From assembly GCA_017651245.1 (NCBI GenBank), contig JAGCDQ010000074.1, positions 1 through 32,206 on the forward strand: a stretch of DNA of 32,206 bases. Reading direction: 5' to 3'. A model generated the notes under the pieces. That model worked only from the letters and a program-made list of their open reading frames with translations. It was not told where the DNA came from and searched no databases. Shown piece by piece: positions 17,036 through 24,108 of this stretch; position 1 is the stretch's first letter; each line of letters starts with the position of its first letter. The position numbers were made by a program, and so were the translations under genes. This DNA comes from Bacteroidaceae bacterium. GTDB lineage: Bacteria; Bacteroidota; Bacteroidia; Bacteroidales; Bacteroidaceae.

Positions 17036-18367
17036 TTATCGGTTAGGATAGGTCACTTCGTTGCTCCTTTCACCCAAGCCACCATAGTAGTTGGCGCATC
17101 GGATAGAGTAACTCACGTTCTGAGGCGAGCCTTTGGGCACATTGTAGAAAGGTTGCGTGGTGAATGCCACCACATCGCGATTTCTGCACACAGCATAAAG
17201 GCAAGCCTCTGGCACATCCTCCCAATAGATGCTGCCCGTATCCTTGATGTGGACAACAGGAGGGTTGATTTGTGCCGTTTTGCGTTCGGGGTGCCACCCA
17301 GGGAAGACATCATTGACGTCGTATTTCTCCGCCTCTGCTGTGGTGAGATAGGTATTGTAGCGCATGTTCGTCACCACATCGTTGGCATCCTTGAACTGCT
17401 TCCTGCGACCTCTCGTGGGAGCCAGCTGAAATTCGTTGTCCAAGCTCTCATATTCTGAGAACAGACGGGGCAGCGTGCCGTGCATCTCTGTCCATCCCAG
17501 TGAGTCGGGCAGCAACTCCATCAAGGTTCCAATGAAGACGGCACGTGGAGCATTCTTCCAGGGGCGTCCCAACAGGTACTTCCCTTCCTGCTCCTTGTCG
17601 CCATAGATGCGGCAGCTGTTGAACACATAGCCGTAGGCACGATTCGCCTCTGTGGCTGGTGCACAAATCACGTCGCCCTTTCCTCCCCGTTCTCTCAGTT
17701 CGAGGTCACAACGGTTGAAGTAGATGGTGCCACCTCCACAGATGAAGTCCACCGTTCCCTTGATGGTGCAGTTCTCCAGATAGGTCGTGCCTCCATCGTT
17801 CGTGTAGTAGGTGTCCTGATTGCTCATCAGGGAGAGGTTCTTGAAGATGTTGCCACGACAATTCTTCTCGTTGAGTGCCACTGCCCTACTGGCAAAGGCA
17901 GTCATGTCGTCGCGATAGTTCGACCACAATTCCAAGTCTTGCATATAGGTGCTGTCAGCCCCATTCAGGAATAGCGTAGAAGTGCAGCTGATACCCTCAT
18001 GCATCGGCATCGACTCAATCTGCGTGTTCTTCATGCCCTCACCACAGATGCTCGTGTTGGGAGCCGTCAGGATGGTCATCGGGCTGGGAATCGTCAGTTC
18101 CTTGCCGTTCTCTGTAATCTTGATGGGATTGCCCTCACCCTTGATGCGATACATGCTCGACTTGATGAAGATGCGGAACCGCTTCGACTTGTCAGCACGG
18201 TTGTTGGCAGCATGGATGGCAGAAATGAAGTTGCCGTTGTCGGGCACGATGAAGTCATACCTGTAGCGGATTCGTCCCAACGAGTCAGGCGTCTGAGCCT
18301 GAGCAGGGAGAATCAGGAGGGTGATGAAAGAAAAAACAAGGATAATCGTATGTGTCAGTCTTTGCAT
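17036..18367 (-). CDS. Pectinesterase (CE8), secreted
   Basis: A 443-residue enzyme that removes methyl esters from pectin homogalacturonan. Residues 1-25 are a signal peptide. The right-handed beta-helix domain shows SNQDTYY (Gln184, Asp185), GTVDFICGGG with the nucleophile Asp207, and LGRPW (Arg268, Trp270), so the active site is intact. The C-terminus (about 365-443) looks like a fibronectin type III-like domain. I start at ATG 18367, right after the promoter's leader; the longer frame to 18427 would include the promoter itself. First gene of a unit with DUF4861 and the FHA protein. No SusC/SusD pair lies in the window, so this is not a complete polysaccharide utilisation locus here. Confidence 0.92.
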   Translation of the reverse strand: MQRLTHTIILVFSFITLLILPAQAQTPDSLGRIRYRYDFIVPDNGNFISAIHAANNRADKSKRFRIFIKSSMYRIKGEGNPIKITENGKELTIPSPMTILTAPNTSICGEGMKNTQIESMPMHEGISCTSTLFLNGADSTYMQDLELWSNYRDDMTAFASRAVALNEKNCRGNIFKNLSLMSNQDTYYTNDGGTTYLENCTIKGTVDFICGGGTIYFNRCDLELRERGGKGDVICAPATEANRAYGYVFNSCRIYGDKEQEGKYLLGRPWKNAPRAVFIGTLMELLPDSLGWTEMHGTLPRLFSEYESLDNEFQLAPTRGRRKQFKDANDVVTNMRYNTYLTTAEAEKYDVNDVFPGWHPERKTAQINPPVVHIKDTGSIYWEDVPEACLYAVCRNRDVVAFTTQPFYNVPKGSPQNVSYSIRCANYYGGLGERSNEVTYPNR

Positions 18368-18383
18368 AAACGCTAAATTTGTG

Positions 18384-18414
18384 CAAAGATAGTGAAAACT
18401 GAACACAATACAAA
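18384..18414 (-). promoter_or_regulatory. Promoter of the pectinesterase unit
   Basis: On the minus strand TTTG (18411-18414), exactly 19 bases and TATCTTTG (18384-18391) make a full Bacteroidetes consensus promoter. Transcription should start near 18378, about 10 bases before the ATG. The -33 and early spacer (TTTTGTATTGTGTTC) are the same as at 52-82 and almost the same as at 30426-30456. Confidence 0.8.
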
Positions 18415-18423
18415 ACAAACGGC

Positions 18424-18462
18424 ACAAAAAGAGGGATGCAACTGTTTGTCAGTCACATCCCT
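18424..18462 (-). terminator. Rho-independent terminator of the DUF3237-hydrolase unit
   Basis: On the minus strand a 13-bp stem (18462-18450 with 18444-18432, two G-U pairs) with a 5-base loop is followed by CTCTTTTTG. It lies 26 bases after the alpha/beta hydrolase stop and just before the pectinesterase promoter, separating the two units. Confidence 0.8.
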
Positions 18463-18488
18463 TATGGTCTTTGTCAAAAAAGCGATGA

Positions 18489-19424
18489 TTACAGTTTCTC
18501 CAACTTGTCGTTCTTCTCAATCGTCCAGTCCTTACGCTTCGAGATGCCGCAGTCAGCGCCCTTGAACATCTTCGCAGCCGTCTTATCACCCTTCAACTGC
18601 CAGTCGAGCCAAGCCAGCGCCACCACAGAGAACTCACCACCATGAGGCTGACGGTAAGTGCCACCATGACCTACAGGGAAATTCGTTGCACATGCAGGCA
18701 CATGGTCGATGCGATGGAAGTCATCCATACCGTTGCCGTAAGCGATGTCAGTCTCACCACCCAGCAGATACATGATAGGCGAATGAATCTCCTTCAGCTT
18801 CGACTTGGGAGGCATAGGCATACCGCCCACCGCCTGACTGGCATTCTGCTCATTGAACAAACCGCTGTTGCAGATCATCAACGCCTTGATGCGCTTGTCT
18901 GCACAGTTGAAAAGCGTCTGAAGACCACCACAAGACATACCAGCCACACAGATGTTCTTCAGGTCAATCTTCTTGTAGTAAGGAGACTTTTGGTCGGCAT
19001 TCTGCTGCTCCACCCAATCCATCGACTCAATCTGCTGTTCAGTCGTGGACATAGGACCACGATAGCCATCCTCATGAGGGAAGAAACCCGTAGCCACCAC
19101 GAGGTAGCCATGAGAAGCAATCTCGTTGAGGAACAAGTAGTGCTCCCAAGGAGAGTTGGTGCAGGCACCATTACCCCACACCAGCACAGGCAGCGGGTTC
19201 TTCTCGTTGAACTTAGACAAATCCTGTGGCACGAAAATGGTGTGTGCATCCAGCGAAGGCTCCTCCTTCATGATTGCCTTGTAAGGACCTGTACCACCTT
19301 CTTCCACCACACGCGATGCAGGTGTTGGAGGTTCATCCATCATGGTGAAACTCATGCTGATGGCACCCACAGCCACCAATACCGTTGCAGCAAATGCTGA
19401 ACTAAGAAAACTTTTTACTTTCAT
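18489..19424 (-). CDS. Secreted alpha/beta hydrolase (esterase-like)
   Basis: A 311-residue alpha/beta-fold hydrolase. A hydrophobic stretch at about 5-28 is a signal peptide or anchor. The nucleophile elbow is GMSCG (Ser164), a likely acid is Asp226 in GGETDIAY, and the base is His253 in VGHGG. The VWGNGACTN segment (82-90) may form the oxyanion hole. Start at ATG 19424 is chosen over 19445, because the extra seven residues come from the AT-rich repeat upstream. With a secreted DUF3237 protein before it and pectin genes after it, a carbohydrate esterase is plausible, but the substrate is not determined. Confidence 0.8.
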   Translation of the reverse strand: MKVKSFLSSAFAATVLVAVGAISMSFTMMDEPPTPASRVVEEGGTGPYKAIMKEEPSLDAHTIFVPQDLSKFNEKNPLPVLVWGNGACTNSPWEHYLFLNEIASHGYLVVATGFFPHEDGYRGPMSTTEQQIESMDWVEQQNADQKSPYYKKIDLKNICVAGMSCGGLQTLFNCADKRIKALMICNSGLFNEQNASQAVGGMPMPPKSKLKEIHSPIMYLLGGETDIAYGNGMDDFHRIDHVPACATNFPVGHGGTYRQPHGGEFSVVALAWLDWQLKGDKTAAKMFKGADCGISKRKDWTIEKNDKLEKL

Positions 19425-19434
19425 TTTTCTATTT

Positions 19435-19467
19435 TCAATTATCAATTCTCAATTGTCAATTTTCAAC
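19435..19467. repeat. Heptamer repeat TCAATTN, about five units
   Basis: Four exact units of TCAATT plus one variable base (19435-19441, 19442-19448, 19449-19455, 19456-19462) and a fifth decayed unit fill the gap between the DUF3237 stop and the hydrolase ATG. On the coding strand this reads as AATTGA repeated every 7 bases, ending 10 bases before the start codon, in the place of a ribosome binding site. Confidence 0.85.
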
Positions 19468-19971
19468 TTACTTCACTTTCCAGATTTTCAGGCAGATGGC
19501 ACCTTGTTCGCCGCCAAAGCTGGGTTGGCAAACGAAGATGGCATTGTTCAACCAAGCATACTTGCTGTCCTGAGGTGCTTCAAACTGGGGAGCCGTGCGG
19601 AAATAGAACTGGTTGTTGCCGTTCTCATCCTTGCCCGTGTAAATCAAGCCCCTGTTGCGCACGTGGATGTTCACGCCATCATCCGTCTTGATGCTGTAGA
19701 TGGCCTCCACCTCCGTGCGACCATGCTCGTTGTCCTGCAACTGATAGTCAGCACCACCAGGGATAATCGTGCCCTTCATCTTGGGACCCTCGAACGTGCC
19801 GCCCGTGATGGGGATGATGAAGCGGTTGCCATGCGAAGTCTGCCCCACCTGATAGGAACCGTCAATCTTCACTTTCAGTTCCACCACATACTCCAACTGA
19901 GGACCTTCGTTCTGCGCCTTCATTCCCACGAAAAAAGCCAGAAGCATCACTACTGTCAAAATTCTTTTCAT
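19468..19971 (-). CDS. Secreted DUF3237 domain protein
   Basis: A 167-residue protein with a clear signal peptide (1-19). The DUF3237 pattern is recognisable: GNRFIIPITGGTFEGPKMKGTIIPGGADYQ (about 48-77), then YSIKTDDGVNIHVRNRGLIYTG (about 91-112). These are small beta-barrel proteins of undetermined activity. It heads a two-gene unit with the alpha/beta hydrolase 43 bases downstream, preceded by a -7 box at 20009-20016. Confidence 0.8.
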   Translation of the reverse strand: MKRILTVVMLLAFFVGMKAQNEGPQLEYVVELKVKIDGSYQVGQTSHGNRFIIPITGGTFEGPKMKGTIIPGGADYQLQDNEHGRTEVEAIYSIKTDDGVNIHVRNRGLIYTGKDENGNNQFYFRTAPQFEAPQDSKYAWLNNAIFVCQPSFGGEQGAICLKIWKVK

Positions 19972-20008
19972 TGTCTTGTTAGTTTTAAAGGTTTAGTAAA
20001 AATCGTGG

Positions 20009-20016
20009 CAAAGATA
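20009..20016 (-). promoter_or_regulatory. -7 box of the DUF3237 unit
   Basis: TATCTTTG on the minus strand, 38 bases before the ATG. There is no TTG or TTTG at the expected -33 position; instead the palindrome at 20035-20052 lies there. Confidence 0.55.
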
Positions 20017-20034
20017 AACAAAAAAATACAACTA

Positions 20035-20052
20035 TTTATCTAAATAGATAAA
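20035..20052. promoter_or_regulatory. Palindrome TTTATCT-n4-AGATAAA, possible operator
   Basis: A perfect 7-base inverted repeat around four bases begins 19 bases upstream of the -7 box and so covers the -33 position of the DUF3237 promoter. Its location suits an activator or repressor site. It is AT-rich, so chance cannot be excluded. Confidence 0.4.
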
Positions 20053-20199
20053 AAAGTTCAAAAACGCAGTAAATCCTCTACCAGCCCTCCTTCTTTTATA
20101 CAAATTCCTCGCTTTTCTCAGTTATTTTTTCCTTTCCCCTGTCATAACTTTTCTTGTCCAATGAGGAAATATATGTTCAATTCATTTTTTCGAGCACAC

Positions 20200-20234
20200 A
20201 GGGTGTCAAAGTGTCAAAGTCATTTTGACACCCT
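20200..20234. repeat. Inverted repeat with internal GTGTCAAA direct repeats
   Basis: An 11-base arm agggtgtcaaa (20200-20210) is inverted at 20224-20234 around 13 bases; the loop repeats GTGTCAAA once more. It lies in the 532-base gap between the fucosyltransferase and DUF3237 genes. It could be a binding site for a dimeric regulator; no T-run follows on either strand. Confidence 0.5.
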
Positions 20235-20242
20235 ACCCCAAT

Positions 20243-20284
20243 CTTTAACCTTTGTCCTTCGACTTTTGACCTTTGACCTTTAAA
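20243..20284. repeat. Heptamer repeat CTTTRAC, six units
   Basis: Six units in strict 7-base register: ctttaac, ctttgtc, cttcgac, ttttgac, ctttgac, ctttaaa. The same unit recurs at 24050-24108. On the minus strand it reads GTCAAAG/GTTAAAG. Confidence 0.85.
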
Positions 20285-20322
20285 TGTGCCGTGCTTTTTT
20301 GCGTGCTTATTTTGCTTTTTAA

Positions 20323-20354
20323 TTTGTTGGCACTTTCAAAAAGCCGTAACTTTG
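20323..20354 (+). promoter_or_regulatory. Rightward promoter with no gene, facing the fucosyltransferase 3' end
   Basis: TTTG (20323-20326), 20 bases and TAACTTTG (20347-20354) match the consensus well. Transcription would start near 20361, at a perfect 11-base palindrome (ttcctaaggaa, 20362-20372), pass the hairpin at 20384-20416, and then run antisense to the fucosyltransferase gene. No sense reading frame with family features follows. Confidence 0.5.
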
Positions 20355-20370
20355 CATCGTCTTCCTAAGG

Positions 20371-20416
20371 AAAAAATTTGCAGCCCCTAAGGGTAACAAA
20401 ATTTTCCCTATAGGGG
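20371..20416 (-). terminator. Possible terminator of the comM-fucosyltransferase unit
   Basis: On the minus strand ccctatagggg (20416-20406 read in reverse) pairs with 20393-20384, about 10 bp with one bulge and a 12-base loop. TTTTTT follows after seven bases. It starts 88 bases past the fucosyltransferase stop. The T-run is displaced, so strength is doubtful; the hairpin may instead belong to the rightward orphan transcript. Confidence 0.4.
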
Positions 20417-20503
20417 AACAAAAAAATGGGGAATGGGGAATGAAATTAAAGTGGGGCTCTTTTGGAGAGTTCCAAGTGCTTTTTGGAATCTGTCTTTTCC
20501 AAC

Positions 20504-21424
20504 TTACACAAACAGGAAGTGGTCGTTTATCAGGTTGGAGTGCCATTCAGGGTTGGCAAACCAACGGGAGGGACAAATCACCATTTTGTCTTTCCTGTCT
20601 CCAAGATATTGTGCCCACCAGGCGAAAGTGGAGTTTGAGATGATGAAATGATGACAGCTGGACATCAGTCGCAACGTCTCCCATACAGGATCGTCGCCTC
20701 GTTCATAGAAACAGGGGAATCCTGGAACAGACATATGGTTGCGCACCCACTGGATATCGTCGGAGAAGAAAATAAAGACGGGGTCACTCACCTGCTGACA
20801 GATCATGTCGATGGCTTTCTGGTAATAGTCGGGCGTGCAGACATAGAAGTCTTTCTTGTATTCTTCGCTGAGATAGTCGCCACGTCTCACACTGACACAG
20901 ACACTGTTGGGCTGGGCTATCGCACGATACAATTGGCTGTTGTGGTCAATTGGGGGGAGCTTCGGCGTGAACTCACGGAGTAATATCGGGCGGATATCAT
21001 CGAAAAAACGTCGGTCCTGAAAATAGCCCCGGACAAACACATTGCCACTGACATTCTCTGGGATGTAACCCGCATCGGCAGCACCTGTAAAATGGAAGCC
21101 ATACTGCCTCAGCTTTCTCTCCATGCGTGACAACAGCGCATCATTTCTCCTGACAAATGGCATCTTACAACACGCCATATACATCAGATACAGGAAACGC
21201 TGTGTGAGAGTTCCATGATTCAGAGGAAGGTCATACGCAACTGTGGTATAGGGCCAGACATTGAAATGGCGAAGAGAGTCTCCCCAACTCATCTGCTCAC
21301 CATCACCGCAGCGCTTGAAGTTGGCTTTCATTTCTTGCTCTCCGTACACTTCAATCAGCCTCCGGGCGAATGCATAGGTGAACATCTGGTTCCCCAACCT
21401 TCCTTTGAAATCGACTCCTAACAT
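20504..21424 (-). CDS. Alpha-1,2-fucosyltransferase-like glycosyltransferase (GT11)
   Basis: A 306-residue cytoplasmic glycosyltransferase. It has the GT11 features: FKGRLGNQMFTYAFAR at the start (about 6-21), VSVRRGDYL (GDP-fucose-binding HxRRxD-type motif) and a late MSSCHHFIISNSTFAWWAQYL. It would move fucose from GDP-fucose to a galactose or similar acceptor, probably in capsule, O-antigen or glycoprotein synthesis. No other polysaccharide genes are nearby, so the acceptor is unknown. It follows comM by 28 bases and is the last gene of the long leftward unit. Confidence 0.9.
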   Translation of the reverse strand: MLGVDFKGRLGNQMFTYAFARRLIEVYGEQEMKANFKRCGDGEQMSWGDSLRHFNVWPYTTVAYDLPLNHGTLTQRFLYLMYMACCKMPFVRRNDALLSRMERKLRQYGFHFTGAADAGYIPENVSGNVFVRGYFQDRRFFDDIRPILLREFTPKLPPIDHNSQLYRAIAQPNSVCVSVRRGDYLSEEYKKDFYVCTPDYYQKAIDMICQQVSDPVFIFFSDDIQWVRNHMSVPGFPCFYERGDDPVWETLRLMSSCHHFIISNSTFAWWAQYLGDRKDKMVICPSRWFANPEWHSNLINDHFLFV

Positions 21425-21452
21425 GATAATGTCTTACTATCTATTTTATTCC

Positions 21453-23000
21453 TCACTCCACCCAATTGTCCCTATCCAGATTGCGATAGCCAATGGCTTC
21501 GGCTATGTGGTGGCTCTGCACTTGAGCAACTCCCTCGAGGTCGGCAATGGTGCGGCTGACCTTGAGGATGCGGTCGTAGGCACGAGCAGAGAGGTTGAAC
21601 TTCTTCATGGCTGTCCGCAGGAGGTTGAGGGCTGTCTCATCCAGTTGCACATACTTCTGCAAGAGGGAGGTGGTCATCTGGGCATTGCAATAAATACCCT
21701 TCACCCCTTTGTAGCGTTCACTCTGTATCTGACGGGCCTTGAGCACTCGTTCCCGAATGGTAGCAGAGGATTCGCCCCTAGGAGCTTTGGCAATGTCCTC
21801 GAAAGGCACGCTCTCCACTTCCACCTGTATGTCGATGCGATCCATGAGAGGACCACTAATCTTGTTCATGTAGCGCTGAATCTGTGCTGGGGTGCAGACG
21901 CACTTGCGAGTGGGATGATGATGATAGCCACAAGGACAAGGATTCATCGATGCCACCAGCATGAAGGAGCAAGGAAGGGTGAGGTTGTAACGTGCTCGGG
22001 AGATGGTGATGATGCGGTCTTCTAGCGGTTGGCGAAGGGTTTCCAGTACGGAACGATTGAACTCTGGCAACTCGTCCATGAAAAGCACCCCATTGTGGGC
22101 AAGGCAGATTTCACCAGGCATGAAGACATTGCCGCCACCCACCAATGCCACATCGGAAACGGTGTGATGAGGAGCACGGAAAGGTCGTTGGCTGATGAGG
22201 GAAGTGTCTCGTTTCAGTTTCCCTGCAATGGAATGTATCTGGGTGGTTTCGAGACTTTCGCTGAGAGTGAGAGGAGGAAGAATGGAGGGGAGACGTTTTG
22301 CCATCATGGACTTACCGCAACCAGGGCTACCCACAAGAATGATATTGTGGCTTCCTGCCGCCGCCACCTCAAAGGCTCGCTTCACGTTCTCCTGTCCTTT
22401 CACCTCATCGAAATCGCAATCGAAGGTGAAGAGCTGGGAATAGAACTCTTCACGAGTATTCACAAGGGTGGGTTCGATAGGATGTGTGCCGTCGAAAAAA
22501 CCGACGATATCATTCAGATGACTGACGCCATAGACTTTCAACTTGTTCACCACAGCGGCTTCACGAGCATTCTCTTCAGGCACAAAGAGACCTTCATAAC
22601 CCAGTTCACGCGCCTTGATGGAAATGGGGAGAACGCCCTTGACTGGCAAGATGCTGCCATCCAATCCCAATTCGCCCACAAACATAAAACGCTCAGGACA
22701 CTCAATGGTGAGCAAATCGCAGGAAAGCATCACGCAGATAGCCATTGGAAGGTCGAAGCCAGAACCCTCCTTGCGCACATCGGCTGGCGCCAGATTGACC
22801 ACCACCGATTTGTTAGGCATCTTATAACCGTTTACTCGAAGTGCCGACTGCACACGCTCCTGACTTTCCTTCACGGCATTGTCAGGCAAACCTACAATCG
22901 TAAACTTCGCATTCTGACCCCCCTCAAAGTTATCCACCTCGACGGTGACCACCATCGCATCCAATCCCTGTAGGGCTGCACTATGCACTTTCGCAACCAT
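21453..23000 (-). CDS. comM: YifB/ComM family AAA+ ATPase (Mg-chelatase-like)
   Basis: A 515-residue protein with an N-terminal Lon-protease-like fold (about 1-170) and an AAA+ Mg-chelatase domain: Walker A GSPGCGKS (224-231), Walker B FMDELPEF (Asp309, Glu310) and a RAPHHT segment. Four cysteines around 355-369 (NPCPCGYHHHPTRKCVC) are usual for the family. In other bacteria ComM is a hexameric helicase that promotes branch migration during integration of transformed DNA. ATG 23000 gives the conserved start (MVAKVHSAALQG); the longer frame to 23069 is not family-like. It begins 14 bases after the upstream stop. Confidence 0.92.
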   Translation of the reverse strand: MVAKVHSAALQGLDAMVVTVEVDNFEGGQNAKFTIVGLPDNAVKESQERVQSALRVNGYKMPNKSVVVNLAPADVRKEGSGFDLPMAICVMLSCDLLTIECPERFMFVGELGLDGSILPVKGVLPISIKARELGYEGLFVPEENAREAAVVNKLKVYGVSHLNDIVGFFDGTHPIEPTLVNTREEFYSQLFTFDCDFDEVKGQENVKRAFEVAAAGSHNIILVGSPGCGKSMMAKRLPSILPPLTLSESLETTQIHSIAGKLKRDTSLISQRPFRAPHHTVSDVALVGGGNVFMPGEICLAHNGVLFMDELPEFNRSVLETLRQPLEDRIITISRARYNLTLPCSFMLVASMNPCPCGYHHHPTRKCVCTPAQIQRYMNKISGPLMDRIDIQVEVESVPFEDIAKAPRGESSATIRERVLKARQIQSERYKGVKGIYCNAQMTTSLLQKYVQLDETALNLLRTAMKKFNLSARAYDRILKVSRTIADLEGVAQVQSHHIAEAIGYRNLDRDNWVE

Positions 23001-23014
23001 TCCTTCGCTTTCCT

Positions 23015-24037
23015 TTATTGGATTTTTTGCTTCAAGAAGTCCTTCAACTTGTTCACGTCGTTGCCACAATCGAGCACCTTGTGATTCTTGTCGGTGAGGA
23101 TATAGTAAGGCACAGCATCAATGCTGAGGGTCTTGATGGCTTTCGACTCGAAGCCTTGTCCGTCGCAATAGTGCTCAAGGAAGGTGAGGGTGGAGTCGGA
23201 ACGGATGGCATCTTCCCATCGGTAAGGCTCCACATCGAGCGACACAGCCACCACACGCACTTTACCCTTGTCCTGACCGTCTCGCAGGGAAGACTTGAGT
23301 TGCCAGATAAAGTCCGACCCATTGGATATCCAAGTGGACCAGAAAGCGATGATATTATAATCCTTGGCGGACTTCCAAAGCTTGGTGGTTTTCCCATCCT
23401 TATGCGTGAGGGTGACATCAGGCAGTTTCTTGCCCACTTGCCGCTTTTCAGCATTGGTAATCTTGCTTTCGATATCAAGCAAGCCATGATGATGAGGATG
23501 TTTCTTTCGCAGAACGGTGAGCAGTTCCTTGAGTTCAGCATTGCTCACTTCTTCGTTTTGGGCAAAGTATTGGTCGAAGAGATAAATAGCAACGGGTGAG
23601 GCAGGATTGTCCTTAATGTAGGTGCGAGCCGTGTTGGTCATCAAAGAGGGATTCATGGTGTAGGTCTCCTCTCTGAACTTGTTCATCAGCTTGTTCTCCT
23701 CGTTGCCATTCACCACATAGTTCTTCAGGTCGTTGGCGGTGGCTTCGTATTCGAGGTCATCGCCTGCACCTATAAAGATGACTTGTTCCACCCCATTAGG
23801 GAACACCAGCATATAAGGTGTGACTTCATCAGCCTCTCCTCGATAGCGGAACTTTCCTTCCTGTATGTTGATGGTGTCGAGACGAGCATGGTCACCATTG
23901 AGGTTATAGATATAAAGTTCCCCCGCCTGCATATCACGGAAACTGCCACGAATGCGGAAGGAATTACCTCCAGGTCCACATGCCGCCAACAGCACCGTCA
24001 GCAAAACGATAACGAAAACCTTACCCTTGACCATCAT
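23015..24037 (-). CDS. DUF4369/thioredoxin-like lipoprotein lacking the CXXC
   Basis: A 340-residue lipoprotein (lipobox LAAC, Cys20). Residues about 26-110 fit the DUF4369 domain that precedes TlpA-like thioredoxin folds in Bacteroidetes. Residues about 203-338 form the thioredoxin-like domain: LPDVTLTHKDG, IIAFWSTW, and the cis-proline loop AVPYYIL (Pro310). At the position of the active CXXC (after the FWSTW) the sequence is ISNG (237-240), so disulfide chemistry by this site is not possible. The protein may bind a partner or ligand in the envelope instead. Start could be either of two adjacent ATGs (24037, 24034). It lies between a repeat-filled gap upstream and comM 14 bases downstream. 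Confidence 0.82.
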   Translation of the reverse strand: MMVKGKVFVIVLLTVLLAACGPGGNSFRIRGSFRDMQAGELYIYNLNGDHARLDTINIQEGKFRYRGEADEVTPYMLVFPNGVEQVIFIGAGDDLEYEATANDLKNYVVNGNEENKLMNKFREETYTMNPSLMTNTARTYIKDNPASPVAIYLFDQYFAQNEEVSNAELKELLTVLRKKHPHHHGLLDIESKITNAEKRQVGKKLPDVTLTHKDGKTTKLWKSAKDYNIIAFWSTWISNGSDFIWQLKSSLRDGQDKGKVRVVAVSLDVEPYRWEDAIRSDSTLTFLEHYCDGQGFESKAIKTLSIDAVPYYILTDKNHKVLDCGNDVNKLKDFLKQKIQ

Positions 24038-24049
24038 AACCTTATTAGC

Positions 24050-24108
24050 CTTTGACTTTTGACCTTTGACCTTCGACCGTCTTTAACCTTTAACCCTTAA
24101 CCTTTATT
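24050..24108. repeat. Heptamer repeat CTTTRAC, eight units
   Basis: Four 7-base units (ctttgac, ttttgac, ctttgac, cttcgac; 24050-24077), a 3-base interruption (24078-24080), then ctttaac, ctttaac, cccttaac-like and ctttatt units to 24108. It fills the gap between the TPR lipoprotein stop (24104) and the DUF4369 start. It is the same unit as at 20243-20284, 3.8 kb away. Confidence 0.85.

Noticed and set aside
18642-19400. 252-codon rightward frame antisense to the alpha/beta hydrolase
   Set aside because: Composition (many His, Arg, Thr) is typical of a shadow frame; the opposite strand has a complete catalytic triad.
22029-22973. 314-codon rightward frame antisense to comM
   Set aside because: No domain features; a shadow of comM, which has all its AAA+ motifs.
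24050-24108. Microsatellite within a coding gene
   Set aside because: The array lies between stop and start codons, touching only the last codons of the TPR lipoprotein.
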